Position numbers and translations under genes: made by a program
Shown here: piece after piece, positions 6,438-13,607 of the stretch
How positions within the stretch are numbered: the stretch's first letter is position 1
Layout of the letters: each line of letters opens with the position of its first letter
Notes under the pieces: model-generated
The model's input: only the letters and a program-made list of their open reading frames with translations
What the model was told of the DNA's origin: nothing
The model's database searches: none
Source: Beijerinckiaceae bacterium
GTDB taxonomy: Bacteria; Pseudomonadota; Alphaproteobacteria; Rhizobiales; Beijerinckiaceae
Reading direction: 5' to 3'
NCBI GenBank assembly: GCA_947455285.1
Contig: CANGOK010000056.1
Span: forward strand, 1 to 13,607
DNA: 13,607 nucleotides

Positions 6438-6622
6438 TCCGCGGCTCCACAAGAACAATGGGTAAGTCCCCACTCAATACCACCGCCCACGCGGCCGAAG
6501 CAATCGCGGCGGGTTGCCTGTCGAAGGCTGATGTCTGTAGAAGCGGTCACCGTTTGGCGGCGACGAGACGACTGCGAAAGTCAGGCTTATGCCGTGATGA
6601 ATATGGCGACGGAGTAAAGGGC
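6438..6622. promoter_or_regulatory. Divergent promoter region between a Bug receptor and a CoA-transferase
   Basis: These 185 bases separate two genes transcribed in opposite directions, so both promoters should lie here. I could not pick out convincing -35/-10 boxes or an operator. The frame of the CoA-transferase is open through the region, but that upstream peptide has no family similarity that I recognise. Confidence 0.4.
6611..6614 (+). promoter_or_regulatory. Ribosome binding site supporting a GTG start at 6623
   Basis: GGAG lies eight bases before the GTG at 6623. No in-frame ATG with a ribosome site exists nearby, and starting here puts the family's GLRVIDLS motif at its normal place close to the N-terminus. 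Confidence 0.6.
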
Positions 6623-7825
6623 GTGGGCGGTCCTCTGGAAGGTTTGCGGGTCATCGATCTGAGTTCGGTCGTCGTTGGCCCCGTCTGCACGGGCGTGCTC
6701 GCCGAACAGGGCGCCACCGTCATCAAGATCGAAGGGCCGCAGGGCGATCTCCTGCGCAATCTCGGCGGCGCTGCGCGCAACAAGGGCATGAGTGGGAAGT
6801 TTCTCAACTTCAACCGCGGGCGCCATTCCCTATGCCTCGATCTCAAGCAACAGAGCGCGCGCGATGCGCTCATGCGCCTGGTCGAAGGCGCCGATATCGT
6901 CGTCACCAATATGCGCCCCGAAGCCCAGCGTCGCCTCGGCGTTGACGCCGCCGCCCTTTGCGCCAGGGCGCCGCGCCTGATCCATTGCTCGATCGTCGGC
7001 TTCGGCGCAGGAGGGCCTTATGAGGGCAGACCTGCCTATGACACGGTCATTCAGGGTTCATCCGGCATGGCGGGATGCTTCGAAGCCTCGACCGGCGAGC
7101 CGCGCTTCATACCTATGGTGATCGCCGACCATATCTGCGGCCTCATCGCCGCGCAGGTCATCGGCTTTGCGCTCTATCGCCGCGAGCGCACAGGCAAGGG
7201 CGAGGCGATCGAGGCGCCCATGTTCGAAAACATGGCGGCGTTTGTGCTGCAGCAGCACATGGGAGCGATGACTTTCAATCCGCCGCTGGGCAAACCGGGC
7301 GACCCGCGGATTCTCAGCCCCGACTCCCGCCCGATCCCCACCGCAGACGGCTATGTCTGCGTCTCCGCCAATACGGACGCGCAGGCCCATGGCTTCTTTG
7401 ACGCGATCGGCCGCCCGGAACTCAAGACAGACCCACGCTTCGCAACCCTGAGCGCGCGCGTCGCCCATACGGCTGATTATTTCTCCATTCGAATGGGGTC
7501 GCTGAAGGACAAGCCCTCCTCATATTGGCTGGCTCTCTTCGACAAGCATGACGTGCCCGCCATGCCCTACAATACGATTGAATCCCTGCTCACAGATCCG
7601 CATGTGCAGGCGGTGGGGCTGGTGTCGCAAGAGGACCACCCAAGCGAGGGGACGACTTACGCCATTCACGCGCCCAACAAGATGAGCGGCGGGATGGCCT
7701 CCCTCGGCCGCCCTGCCCCGCGCCTTGGCGAAGATGGCCCCGATGTGCTGCGAGAATTCGGGTTCACTGATGCGGAGGTCGAGGCGCTCAGGGCGTCTAG
7801 AGCTCTTATCGAAACCGGGAAATAG
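6623..7825 (+). CDS. Family III CoA-transferase (CaiB/formyl-CoA transferase type)
   Basis: Enzymes of this family move coenzyme A from an acyl-CoA donor to a carboxylic acid through an aspartyl-CoA intermediate, so this protein probably activates or recycles an organic acid in the cytoplasm. From the GTG at 6623 the product is 400 residues, the usual family length. It begins GGPLEGLRVIDLSSVVVGP, the standard opening, followed by LAEQGATVIKIEGPQGD, LNFNRGRHSLCLDLK and VTNMRPEAQRRLG. The catalytic Asp is Asp140 in GRPAYDTVIQGSSG. RRERTGKGEAIEAPMFE (about residues 191-207) and the C-terminal PAPRLGEDGPDVLREFG are also typical. Succinyl-CoA:, formyl-CoA: and mesaconyl-CoA-type enzymes cannot be told apart by eye, so the substrate is open. 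It is a single-gene unit, divergent from a Bug receptor and convergent with the alpha/beta hydrolase, whose stop codon is 21 bases away. Confidence 0.93.
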   Translation: MGGPLEGLRVIDLSSVVVGPVCTGVLAEQGATVIKIEGPQGDLLRNLGGAARNKGMSGKFLNFNRGRHSLCLDLKQQSARDALMRLVEGADIVVTNMRPEAQRRLGVDAAALCARAPRLIHCSIVGFGAGGPYEGRPAYDTVIQGSSGMAGCFEASTGEPRFIPMVIADHICGLIAAQVIGFALYRRERTGKGEAIEAPMFENMAAFVLQQHMGAMTFNPPLGKPGDPRILSPDSRPIPTADGYVCVSANTDAQAHGFFDAIGRPELKTDPRFATLSARVAHTADYFSIRMGSLKDKPSSYWLALFDKHDVPAMPYNTIESLLTDPHVQAVGLVSQEDHPSEGTTYAIHAPNKMSGGMASLGRPAPRLGEDGPDVLREFGFTDAEVEALRASRALIETGK

Positions 7826-7827
7826 TA

Positions 7828-7844
7828 CTTTCCGGCGCGGAAGG
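7828..7844. terminator. Short hairpin between convergent genes
   Basis: CTTTCCG (7828-7834) can pair with CGGAAGG (7838-7844), with one G-T pair, over a 3-base loop, in the 21-base gap between two convergent stop codons. It could stop transcription in both directions, but there is no T-run on either side, so this is tentative. Confidence 0.3.
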
Positions 7845-7846
7845 CG

Positions 7847-8908
7847 CTAGCGCTTCGGCGTCTTCTCCAGAACCTCCTGCAACTTCGCCTTCCAGAACCG
7901 CGCATTGCCGGTCGTGCCGTGGCCACGCGTGTCTGGGCTAGCGGGAACGATATAAAGCGACCCGCTCTTCACCTTCTTCATCGCCTCTTCCATGACCCCC
8001 AACTCTGGAGGATTCCGCTCATCGTCAGCAGCGTTGATTGCGAGCACGACAGAGGTGATTTTTCCGAGGTCTCCAGAAGCGTCATAGTCGGCAGAGGATT
8101 CCCACTGATACATAAAATCATTCGCATCCGCATTGAACGGCGCATTTAGCCGGTCGAGCGCTAGCATGTTAGATTTCTCGTGCGTGCCTGCTATCTGGTA
8201 ATAGCCTTGCGTGCCGCCCGACGTGGCTACGCCGAACATGGCGCTTGCAAAGCGGAACAGCTTCGGCTGCTGCGTATAATCGCCGTTGTTCCAATCAGGA
8301 TCGCTACGCACCGATTCAACCAACATCTTACGCATCGCCCAGTTGCGCCCAGCCATCTCGGTCGGCTGCGAGGCCATCGGCACAGAAATGTCCATGAAAT
8401 CCGGGTGCGCCCCAGCCCAGATCCACGTCTGCATGCCCCCCATGGAATTTCCGATGACAAGACGCGCATGTTTCACGCCTAGCCCTTCCGTGACGAGCCG
8501 ATATTGGGCTTCCACCATGTCGGCATAATTGTAACGCGGAAATTTCGCCTTCAACCCATCCGACGGCTTTGCAGATTTGCCAGAGCCAAGAGCGTCGGGA
8601 ATGATGAGATAGTATTTCTGAGCGTCGAGCGGCTGTCCCGCGCCGAACAGCTCGCCTGCGAAATCCGAGGTGAGAAAATTGGCTGCGGACCCATATGTGC
8701 CATGTAGCAAGATAACAGGCTGACCTGTCGGCGCGCCGATCGTTGTGTAGTGCAGTCTGACGTCTTTCAACGTCTCGCCCGTATGCAATTTGAATTCAGG
8801 GAAAGTCCAATCGCCCTGCTTTGGCGCCGGATAGTCGGCGGAAAAGGCCGCCCCCGACAGCATCGAAAAAATCGCTGCAGCCGTTGCGAAAATAGCCTTG
8901 CCGAACAT
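7847..8908 (-). CDS. Exported alpha/beta hydrolase (homoserine acetyltransferase-like fold)
   Basis: The 353-residue product has an N-terminal signal peptide (MFGKAIFATAAAIFSMLSGA, cut near residue 24), so the enzyme should act in the periplasm. The alpha/beta hydrolase pieces are in order: oxyanion segment VILLHGTYGS (about 65-74), nucleophile elbow GNSMGGMQ with Ser155, an acidic residue at Asp295/Asp296 in INAADDERNP and His330 in DTRGHGTTGNARFW. GNSMGGMQ plus the QPLDAQKYYLIIPDALGSGKS segment places it near MetX-like acyltransferases, but a secreted protein without other met genes is more likely an ester hydrolase; that is inference. GGGAGGG at 8912-8918 supports the start. It is divergent from the Rieske oxygenase gene, sharing 185 bases of upstream DNA, and could release an acid that the adjacent ABC system imports. 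Confidence 0.9.
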   Translation of the reverse strand: MFGKAIFATAAAIFSMLSGAAFSADYPAPKQGDWTFPEFKLHTGETLKDVRLHYTTIGAPTGQPVILLHGTYGSAANFLTSDFAGELFGAGQPLDAQKYYLIIPDALGSGKSAKPSDGLKAKFPRYNYADMVEAQYRLVTEGLGVKHARLVIGNSMGGMQTWIWAGAHPDFMDISVPMASQPTEMAGRNWAMRKMLVESVRSDPDWNNGDYTQQPKLFRFASAMFGVATSGGTQGYYQIAGTHEKSNMLALDRLNAPFNADANDFMYQWESSADYDASGDLGKITSVVLAINAADDERNPPELGVMEEAMKKVKSGSLYIVPASPDTRGHGTTGNARFWKAKLQEVLEKTPKR

Positions 8909-9093
8909 AGTTCCCTCCCATCCTTCGGATCTCTCAGGGGTTCAAAGTCGATCCTAAACTGGACGAAAACGACACGCCAGAACAAAGACGTATGAGGGCC
9001 AATGCAGCGCGAATTCAAAGATGGACGAACGCTTGCGCCATGGGCGCCCATGCACTACCGTTCGCGCAGCAATTAGCCATTTTGGGGGAAACT
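8909..9093. promoter_or_regulatory. Divergent control region of the hydrolase and Rieske operon
   Basis: This gap must hold promoters for both the hydrolase (leftward) and the Rieske oxygenase (rightward). It contains ribosome sites for each (GGGAGGG on the minus strand at 8912-8918; GGGGGAA at 9084-9090), a perfect 14-bp palindrome at 9039-9052 and TTCAAAG twice (8941-8947 and 9014-9020). No certain -35/-10 pair was found. Confidence 0.5.
9039..9052. repeat. Perfect 14-bp palindrome upstream of the Rieske gene
   Basis: CATGGGCGCCCATG is its own reverse complement, 41 bases before the ATG at 9094. Eleven of its bases with flank (CCATGGGCGCC, 9038-9048) recur at 9146-9156 inside the start of the Rieske gene, where a 12-bp palindrome occupies 9143-9154. 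Length and place suit an operator for a dimeric regulator, though GC-rich coding-like sequence can produce such symmetry by chance. Confidence 0.4.
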
Positions 9094-10410
9094 ATGACGG
9101 ACGCGGCGGAAAGCCAGCTCCTGACGCGCGTTGGACCGGGCACGCCCATGGGCGCCTTCATGCGCGAATATTGGATCCCGGCGGTTCTCTCCAGCGAACT
9201 GGTGGCGGACGCCCCGCCCACCCGCGTCATGCTGCTCGGCGAAAAGCTTATCGCGTTCCGCGACACCGACGGCAATGTGGGCCTGATGGATCATCGCTGC
9301 CCGCATCGCTGCGCCTCCTTATTTTTTGGCCGCAATGAAGAGGGAGGCGTTCGCTGCGCCTATCACGGCTGGAAATTCAAGACGACCGGCGAATGCGTCG
9401 ACATGCCCAATGTGCCGGAGCATCAAAAATTCGAAGCGCATGTGCGCGCCAAGGCCTATCCCTGCGTCGAACGCAACGGCATCGTCTGGACCTATATGGG
9501 CGCGCGCAAGGAGCCGCCGCCCCTGCCCTGTTTCGAAGCCTTGCTGCTGCCGGAGGCGGACCGCAATCTTTTCTGCGTGCAACGCGAATGTAACTGGCTA
9601 CAGGGGCTCGAAGGCGACATAGACACGTCGCATTTCAGCTTTCTACATGCGGGCTCAGTGAGCTTTGAACAGGCTGATCCGACCAACCTTGGCCGCTACG
9701 CCGTGCTGAACCGCGCGCCTGAATATCACGTGGCGGATACGGACTGGGGCACCATGTATGCCGCCTATCGCAACGCCGAGCCCGACTCGACCTATTGGCG
9801 CGTGGCGCATTTCATGTTTCCGTTCTGGACCATTCCCCCGGACGGCGCCTTCTCCGATCACATCATCGCCCGCGCATGGGTGCCGATGGATGACACCCAT
9901 ACGATGTTCTTCCATGTCTCCTGGAAGAAGAACACGCCGGGCCTGCGCAAGCTCAAGGACGGCAGCCAGATCCCGGGCGCCACCATCGGCAATCATTATC
10001 TTCCCAACACCAACGACTGGCACGGCCGCTGGCGGCTGAAAGCCAACGCCACAAATGATTACATGATCGATCGCGAGACCCAGAAGAGCGGCAGCTATTC
10101 CGGCATCGAAGGCATCCATCTTCAGGATCAGGCGCTCACGGAAAGCATGGGCGAGATTGTCGATCATACGTTTGAAAATCTGGCAGGTAGCGACCTCATG
10201 ATCTCCCGTACGCGCAGGCGCATCCTGCAGGCCGTGCGCGCCACGCAGAGCGGCGTCGCTGCGCCGGGCGTCGACCGGCCGGAGACCTATCAGGGCGCGC
10301 GCGGCGGCGATTTTCTTTCGTCGCCAACCGTTGGTTGGCTCGAGGCCTATTCCGATCAGATGCGGGCGTCGAAGAACCCCACCGGCGCGCTGCGCGTCGC
10401 GGCGGAATAA
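9094..10410 (+). CDS. Rieske non-heme iron oxygenase, phthalate 4,5-dioxygenase-like alpha subunit
   Basis: This is the catalytic subunit of a ring-hydroxylating or demethylating oxygenase that uses molecular oxygen and electrons from a separate reductase. The 438-residue length suits the phthalate dioxygenase group. The Rieske cluster ligands are Cys69/His71 in CPHRC and Cys88/His91 in CAYHGWKF, 16 residues between the pairs. NWLQGLEGDIDTSHFSFLHAG (residues 167-187) carries the mononuclear iron site: Asp177 at the electron-bridge position and ligands His180 and His185. The C-terminal SRTRRRILQAVRATQSGVAA followed by PGVDRPETY resembles phthalate 4,5-dioxygenase. The start is set by GGGGGAA at 9084-9090; the frame is open upstream to 8992 but nothing there looks conserved. 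No reductase gene is in the window. The next gene, an ABC binding protein, starts 12 bases after the stop codon, so import and oxidation of the substrate are probably co-transcribed. The substrate is unknown. Confidence 0.93.
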   Translation: MTDAAESQLLTRVGPGTPMGAFMREYWIPAVLSSELVADAPPTRVMLLGEKLIAFRDTDGNVGLMDHRCPHRCASLFFGRNEEGGVRCAYHGWKFKTTGECVDMPNVPEHQKFEAHVRAKAYPCVERNGIVWTYMGARKEPPPLPCFEALLLPEADRNLFCVQRECNWLQGLEGDIDTSHFSFLHAGSVSFEQADPTNLGRYAVLNRAPEYHVADTDWGTMYAAYRNAEPDSTYWRVAHFMFPFWTIPPDGAFSDHIIARAWVPMDDTHTMFFHVSWKKNTPGLRKLKDGSQIPGATIGNHYLPNTNDWHGRWRLKANATNDYMIDRETQKSGSYSGIEGIHLQDQALTESMGEIVDHTFENLAGSDLMISRTRRRILQAVRATQSGVAAPGVDRPETYQGARGGDFLSSPTVGWLEAYSDQMRASKNPTGALRVAAE

Positions 10411-10415
10411 GGAGG
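10409..10415 (+). promoter_or_regulatory. Strong ribosome binding site choosing the ATG at 10423
   Basis: AAGGAGG overlaps the Rieske stop codon. Of two in-frame ATGs, 10417 is one base away (too near) and 10423 is seven bases away, so 10423 is the better start; the difference is only two residues. Confidence 0.7.
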
Positions 10416-10422
10416 CATGACG

Positions 10423-11439
10423 ATGCGGAGCGCGCTTCTCACCATCGCCGCCGCCCTGATCGGCGCCGCTACGCCTGCGATGGCGCAAGACAAGGCGGCC
10501 ATACAGGCGCTTTATGAAAAAGCGCGCGCCGAGGGCTCGGTCATGATCTGGGGACCGTCGCGCGGCGAGGTGGAATGGGTTCCCGAAGCCTTCTCCAAAG
10601 CCTTTCCGGGCATCGAGGTGCGCTTTGTCGGCGACAATGACGTTGTCACGAAAGCGATCACCGAAGCGCGCGGCGGGCGCAGCGAACTTGATGTGATGTG
10701 GAACTCCGTCACCGCCACGGCGCCAATGGTTCAACGCGACATGCCCGTAGCCATGGACTGGGCGGCCTTTGGCCTGCCTGCGGAAGAGACCGGCTTCTCA
10801 GGCAAGATGGGCTTCTCCAACAAGGTCGCCTATGCGGTGGCCTTCACGAAGGATGGCGTCAGTCCGGATGATCTTCCCAAGAAGTGGGACGATGTGCTGG
10901 CCGACAAATACAAGGGCAAGATGGTCGCGAGCCTCTTCCTGCTTCCCCGACTACTGGGAGGCCTGTCGCTCTCATGGGGGATGGACCGGACGACGCAATT
11001 CGCCAAGGACCTCACCAGCAAGACCAACCTCATGTTGACCAAGGCGCCGCGCGAAAGCCTGATCCAGTCCGGCGAGCGACAATTGGCCTATGGAGAAATC
11101 GACACGGGCTTCCGCCGACAGATCAAGGACGGCAAGCCTTTCGCCATCACCCTTCCAGAGCCTGTCATACTCGTGCAGTTCGGCGTCACGGTCATGGCCA
11201 AGGCGCCGCATCCCAACGCTGCACGGCTGCTCGCGGGTTGGCTCACCACGCCCGAGAGTCGAAAGGCCCGCGCCGAGGCTACCGGCCAACTCGACTATGA
11301 GAAGACCTCCACCGACCCCTTCGCTCAAAGCCTCTATAACGGCACGCGTCAGGCGGTGTTCGATCTGCCCACAAATATGGCGGAGCGTGAAGAGGCGATC
11401 CGCAAGCTAGGACCGATCATCGCCGGGCAGGCACAATGA
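10423..11439 (+). CDS. ABC transporter solute-binding protein, iron(III)/spermidine-type family
   Basis: This is a periplasmic receptor for an ABC importer (338 residues). The signal peptide is MRSALLTIAAALIGAATPAM, cut after AMA (residue 21). Mature sequence begins QDKAAIQALYEKARAEGSVM, the usual opening of type 2 extracellular binding proteins related to FbpA, followed by FSKAFPGIEVRFV and SELDVMWNSV. YKGKMVASLF and a C-terminal ARLLAGWLTTPESRKARAEATG segment are also typical. The gene lies between a Rieske oxygenase (12 bases upstream) and the permease, whose ATG overlaps its stop codon in ATGA, so the three are one operon. Proteins of this family in catabolic operons are often labelled iron transporters by default; the oxygenase next door makes an aromatic or other organic acid at least as likely. 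I did not find the paired tyrosines used for Fe(III) in FbpA, but did not align fully. Confidence 0.88.
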   Translation: MRSALLTIAAALIGAATPAMAQDKAAIQALYEKARAEGSVMIWGPSRGEVEWVPEAFSKAFPGIEVRFVGDNDVVTKAITEARGGRSELDVMWNSVTATAPMVQRDMPVAMDWAAFGLPAEETGFSGKMGFSNKVAYAVAFTKDGVSPDDLPKKWDDVLADKYKGKMVASLFLLPRLLGGLSLSWGMDRTTQFAKDLTSKTNLMLTKAPRESLIQSGERQLAYGEIDTGFRRQIKDGKPFAITLPEPVILVQFGVTVMAKAPHPNAARLLAGWLTTPESRKARAEATGQLDYEKTSTDPFAQSLYNGTRQAVFDLPTNMAEREEAIRKLGPIIAGQAQ

Positions 11440-13163
11440 AACAGCCTGAAGGCGCGCTCGCGCGCCTCGCGGGCATGGACCTGACGGCGCGGCTGATCCC
11501 CACGCTGGGCGCCGCATTGGCTGTCGGCCTGATTGGCGTGCCGCTGGCCATGCTGGTCTATGCCGCGCTGCGAGGCCCTTCCGATTTTCTGCCCTTCGAG
11601 GACGGCGCGCATTACACCCTCGACAATCTGCGCGGGCTTATTTCCGACCCAGCGCTGGTCACGCGCATTCTGCCCGACACCCTTATATTCGTGGCGGGGA
11701 CGGTGACGCTCACAACGGTGATCGCCTTTACGCTCGCATGGCTCGTTGAGCGAACCGACCTTCCGTGCCGCAATGTCTGGTTCACGGCGATCATCGCACC
11801 GCTTCTCGTACCTGTGCCCGTGATCGCAATCGCATGGATCATGCTGTTCGGTCCCAACGCGGGATGGGCGAACCAGTTCATCCGCACACTCGGCGGCTTC
11901 AGCGGCGAGGGACCGTTGAATGTCTTTTCAATGGGCGGGCTGGTCGTTTGCCAATCCGTCGTCAGCGCGCCCTTTGTCTTCTTGCAGATCTCCGCTGCGT
12001 TGCGAGGCATGTCGCCGGTGCTCGAAGAGGCGGCGGCCATGGCGGGCGCGGGACCGCTCACCTCCTTCCGCCGCATCACCCTGCCCGTGCTCACGCCGGG
12101 GCTTTTGGCGCCGATCATTCTGGTGACTCTGGTGACGTTCGAACAATTCGAACTGCCGCTCATCATCGGCCTCCCCGCCAAGGTGAACATCTTCGCCTTC
12201 CGCATCTATACCGAGCTTAACCCCGCCAGCGGCCTCCCCAACTATGGCGCAGCCTGCGCCATCTCCCTGCCCTTCCTCGCGCTCGGCGTCCTGTCGCTGC
12301 TGCTTTACAATCGCGCGACCCGGCGCGCGGAACGCTTCGTCACCGTGACCGGCAAGGCGTCGGCCCAAAGACGCTTGCCGCTTGGGGCTTGGAAAGCGCC
12401 GGCGCTCACCCTGCTCTGCGTCTATGTAGCCATAGCCGCCCTGCTGCCTTTATTGACGCTGATTTGGACGAGCCTATTCGGCTATGCGCCGCCCGGACGG
12501 GTTGATCTGGCGCAGGCCAATGCACAGCCATACAGAAACTTTCTCACTGATCCCATCGTCTGGCGCGCCCTAGCCAACACGCTCGTCGTAGCGTCGCTCT
12601 CCGCCCTCGTGGTGACGGCGCTGGGCGGGCTCATTGCATGGATCGTAGCTCGCTCAAGTCTGCCGGGGCGACGCGCGCTCGACCTATTATCCTTCATGTC
12701 CCTCGGAATCCCTGCCGTCATCGCAGGGCTTGCGGTGATGGTCCTTTATCTATCCCTGCCAATCGGCGTCTACGGGACCATCTGGATCTTGGTCATCGCC
12801 TATTCCTACCGCCTGGCCACGACGACGCGTCTGGCGAAATCGGGCCTCATGCAAATCCACCGCGAGCTTGAAGAAGCGGCGGAGATGAGCGGCGCGCGAT
12901 GGCTCGCGACGCAAATGCGCATCCTTCTGCCCCTGCTGGCGCCAGCGCTCGGTTCAGCCTTTCTCGTGGCCTTCATCATAGCGCTGCGGGAATTCACGAT
13001 ACCCTTCATTCTCTACAGCAGCGAAAATCTGGTCCTCCCGGTGCTCGTCTGGCAATTGTTCCAGAACGGCGAGCCCGCGCGCTCCGCCGCCCTTGGCGTG
13101 ATGATCATCGCCGTCATCCTGCCCGGCATTTTCGCCCTGCGGCTTTTCCTCACACGGCGTTGA
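11436..13163 (+). CDS. Fused two-domain ABC transporter permease (FbpB-like)
   Basis: This inner-membrane protein forms the translocation channel of the ABC importer. At 575 residues it is two permease domains in tandem, the FbpB/ThiP arrangement, so it can supply both membrane halves alone. Each half has about six hydrophobic segments and one cytoplasmic EAA loop that docks the ATPase: LEEAAAMAGAGPLTSFRRITL near residue 195-215 and LEEAAEMSGARWLATQMRILL near 477-497. The linker (about residues 290-325) is charged, with RATRRAERFVTVTGKASAQR. The start codon overlaps the stop of the binding protein gene (ATGA), showing tight coupling. No ATP-binding subunit lies in the window; it may follow the next binding protein beyond the right edge. 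Minus-strand ORFs inside this gene are shadows of its GC-rich codons. Confidence 0.93.
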   Translation: MKQPEGALARLAGMDLTARLIPTLGAALAVGLIGVPLAMLVYAALRGPSDFLPFEDGAHYTLDNLRGLISDPALVTRILPDTLIFVAGTVTLTTVIAFTLAWLVERTDLPCRNVWFTAIIAPLLVPVPVIAIAWIMLFGPNAGWANQFIRTLGGFSGEGPLNVFSMGGLVVCQSVVSAPFVFLQISAALRGMSPVLEEAAAMAGAGPLTSFRRITLPVLTPGLLAPIILVTLVTFEQFELPLIIGLPAKVNIFAFRIYTELNPASGLPNYGAACAISLPFLALGVLSLLLYNRATRRAERFVTVTGKASAQRRLPLGAWKAPALTLLCVYVAIAALLPLLTLIWTSLFGYAPPGRVDLAQANAQPYRNFLTDPIVWRALANTLVVASLSALVVTALGGLIAWIVARSSLPGRRALDLLSFMSLGIPAVIAGLAVMVLYLSLPIGVYGTIWILVIAYSYRLATTTRLAKSGLMQIHRELEEAAEMSGARWLATQMRILLPLLAPALGSAFLVAFIIALREFTIPFILYSSENLVLPVLVWQLFQNGEPARSAALGVMIIAVILPGIFALRLFLTRR

Positions 13164-13289
13164 AGACGGGCTTTGTTGACTTGCTGAAATGAGCAATTTG
13201 GGCCAGTTTGGCGACCAAGAATGATCACATTCGGGACGTCGCCTGAACCGGCGTCATACGAGGCGATCAAGTCGGGAGGAGGCGCGGCA
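13164..13289. other. Intergenic gap between permease and second binding protein
   Basis: This 126-base gap is long compared with the tight spacing upstream and may hold a promoter or processing site. It contains a weak 5-bp hairpin (13181-13196) without a proper T-run and the AGGAGG ribosome site at 13277-13282. Nothing else was recognised. Confidence 0.4.
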
Positions 13290-13607
13290 ATGCGCAGAAT
13301 TGGACGTCTTTTCACCTCTATCGCCGCCCTTCTGGCCCTGGCCGGAAGCGCCCGCGCTGCAGATGTGGCGCTCATCGAAGCCGCGAAAAAGGAAGGCAAG
13401 GTCACCTGGTACACGGTGCAGATCGTCGATCAGATCGTGCGTCCGATCATAGCCGGTTTTCAGCGCAAGTACGGGATACAGGTCGACTATGTGCGCGCCA
13501 ACTCCATCGAACTCGCCATCCGCATCGGCAACGAGGCCAAGGCGGGGCGCGTGCAGGCGAGCGTCTTCGACGGCACGGGCGCAACAGTCACGCTCAAGGC
13601 GGACAAC
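13290..13607 (+). CDS. Second ABC solute-binding protein, N-terminal 106 residues only
   Basis: The ATG at 13290 follows AGGAGG by seven bases and opens a frame that runs to the window edge without a stop. The product starts with a signal peptide, MRRIGRLFTSIAALLALAGS, cut after ARA (residue 23), then ADVALIEAAKKEGKVTWYTV, the typical opening of FbpA-like extracellular binding proteins, followed by IAGFQRKYGIQVDYVRANS and RIGNEAKAGRVQASVFDGTG. It belongs to the same broad family as the receptor at 10423 but the sequences are quite different beyond the KxEGxV core, so it is a separate receptor rather than a recent copy. It follows the permease by 126 bases and may share that channel or begin a second transporter. 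The rest, and any ATPase gene, lie outside the window. Confidence 0.88.
   Translation, partial: MRRIGRLFTSIAALLALAGSARAADVALIEAAKKEGKVTWYTVQIVDQIVRPIIAGFQRKYGIQVDYVRANSIELAIRIGNEAKAGRVQASVFDGTGATVTLKADN

Noticed and set aside
5880..6617. 245-residue plus-strand frame opposite the third Bug gene
   Set aside because: The opposite strand has all Bug-family motifs; this frame has none and no ribosome site was noticed.
6377..6622. N-terminal extension of the CoA-transferase to an ATG upstream
   Set aside because: It would overlap the divergent Bug gene and add about 82 residues before the normal family start; the GTG at 6623 has a ribosome site.
9655..10734. 359-residue open frame on the minus strand across the Rieske gene and the ABC receptor
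   Set aside because: It overlaps two well-supported genes, spans their junction and its residues (rich in Arg, Gly, His, Asp) show no recognisable family.
11612..12368. Overlapping minus-strand frames inside the permease gene
   Set aside because: The plus strand encodes a membrane protein with two EAA loops; the minus frames lack hydrophobic organisation or motifs.
13181..13196. TTGCT/AGCAA hairpin after the permease gene as a terminator
   Set aside because: Only five AT-containing pairs and three Ts follow; too weak to call.
1..13607. CRISPR arrays, insertion sequences, tRNA or rRNA genes, phage genes
   Set aside because: No regularly spaced repeats, terminal repeats with transposase, or structural RNA signatures were seen anywhere in the window.

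Overview
The base composition (GC-rich, G/C-ending codons), a eukaryote-like GSII glutamine synthetase with a sigma-54-type promoter, several solute-binding proteins of the Bug/TctC family and a fused FbpB-type permease all suggest an alphaproteobacterium, most likely in the Rhizobiales/Hyphomicrobiales. That assignment is inference from gene content and sequence style. I cannot name a genus.

Layout. (1) 1-1011, minus strand: glutamine synthetase II, cut only at its extreme C-terminus. Behind it lies a good -24/-12 promoter (1082-1097) flanked by inverted repeats. (2) 1329-2312, plus strand: a lone Tat-type Bug/TctC binding protein closed by a clear intrinsic terminator (2344-2372). (3) 2473-5188, plus strand: a tight three-gene unit of a second Bug/TctC protein, a class II aldolase/adducin-like protein and a D-2-hydroxyacid dehydrogenase, followed by what looks like a small frame-disrupted gene (5227-5444). 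(4) 5454-6437, minus strand: a third Bug/TctC protein, divergent from a family III CoA-transferase (6623-7825, GTG start). (5) 7847-8908, minus strand: an exported alpha/beta hydrolase, convergent with the CoA-transferase and divergent from the last block. (6) 9094-13607, plus strand: a phthalate-dioxygenase-like Rieske oxygenase, an ABC solute-binding protein, a fused two-domain ABC permease and the beginning of a second ABC solute-binding protein that runs off the window.

Apart from the nitrogen-assimilation gene at the left edge, the window reads as an accessory catabolic island for uptake and breakdown of organic acids. Three Bug proteins have no TctA/TctB membrane partner here. One ABC importer has two binding proteins and no ATPase in view. 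The enzymes (Rieske oxygenase, CoA-transferase, hydroxyacid dehydrogenase, class II aldolase-like protein, secreted esterase-like hydrolase) are types that recur in degradation of aromatic or carboxylic acids. One possible reading is that the exported hydrolase releases an acid from an ester, the ABC system imports it and the Rieske enzyme attacks it. This is a hypothesis from context and the substrate cannot be read from the sequence.

No RNA genes, insertion sequences, CRISPR arrays or phage genes were seen. I do not see a clearly new biological system. The points most worth a second look are the frame-disrupted small gene, the aldolase-like protein that lacks the usual catalytic Glu, the 14-bp palindrome before the Rieske gene and the sigma-54 promoter region of the glutamine synthetase gene.
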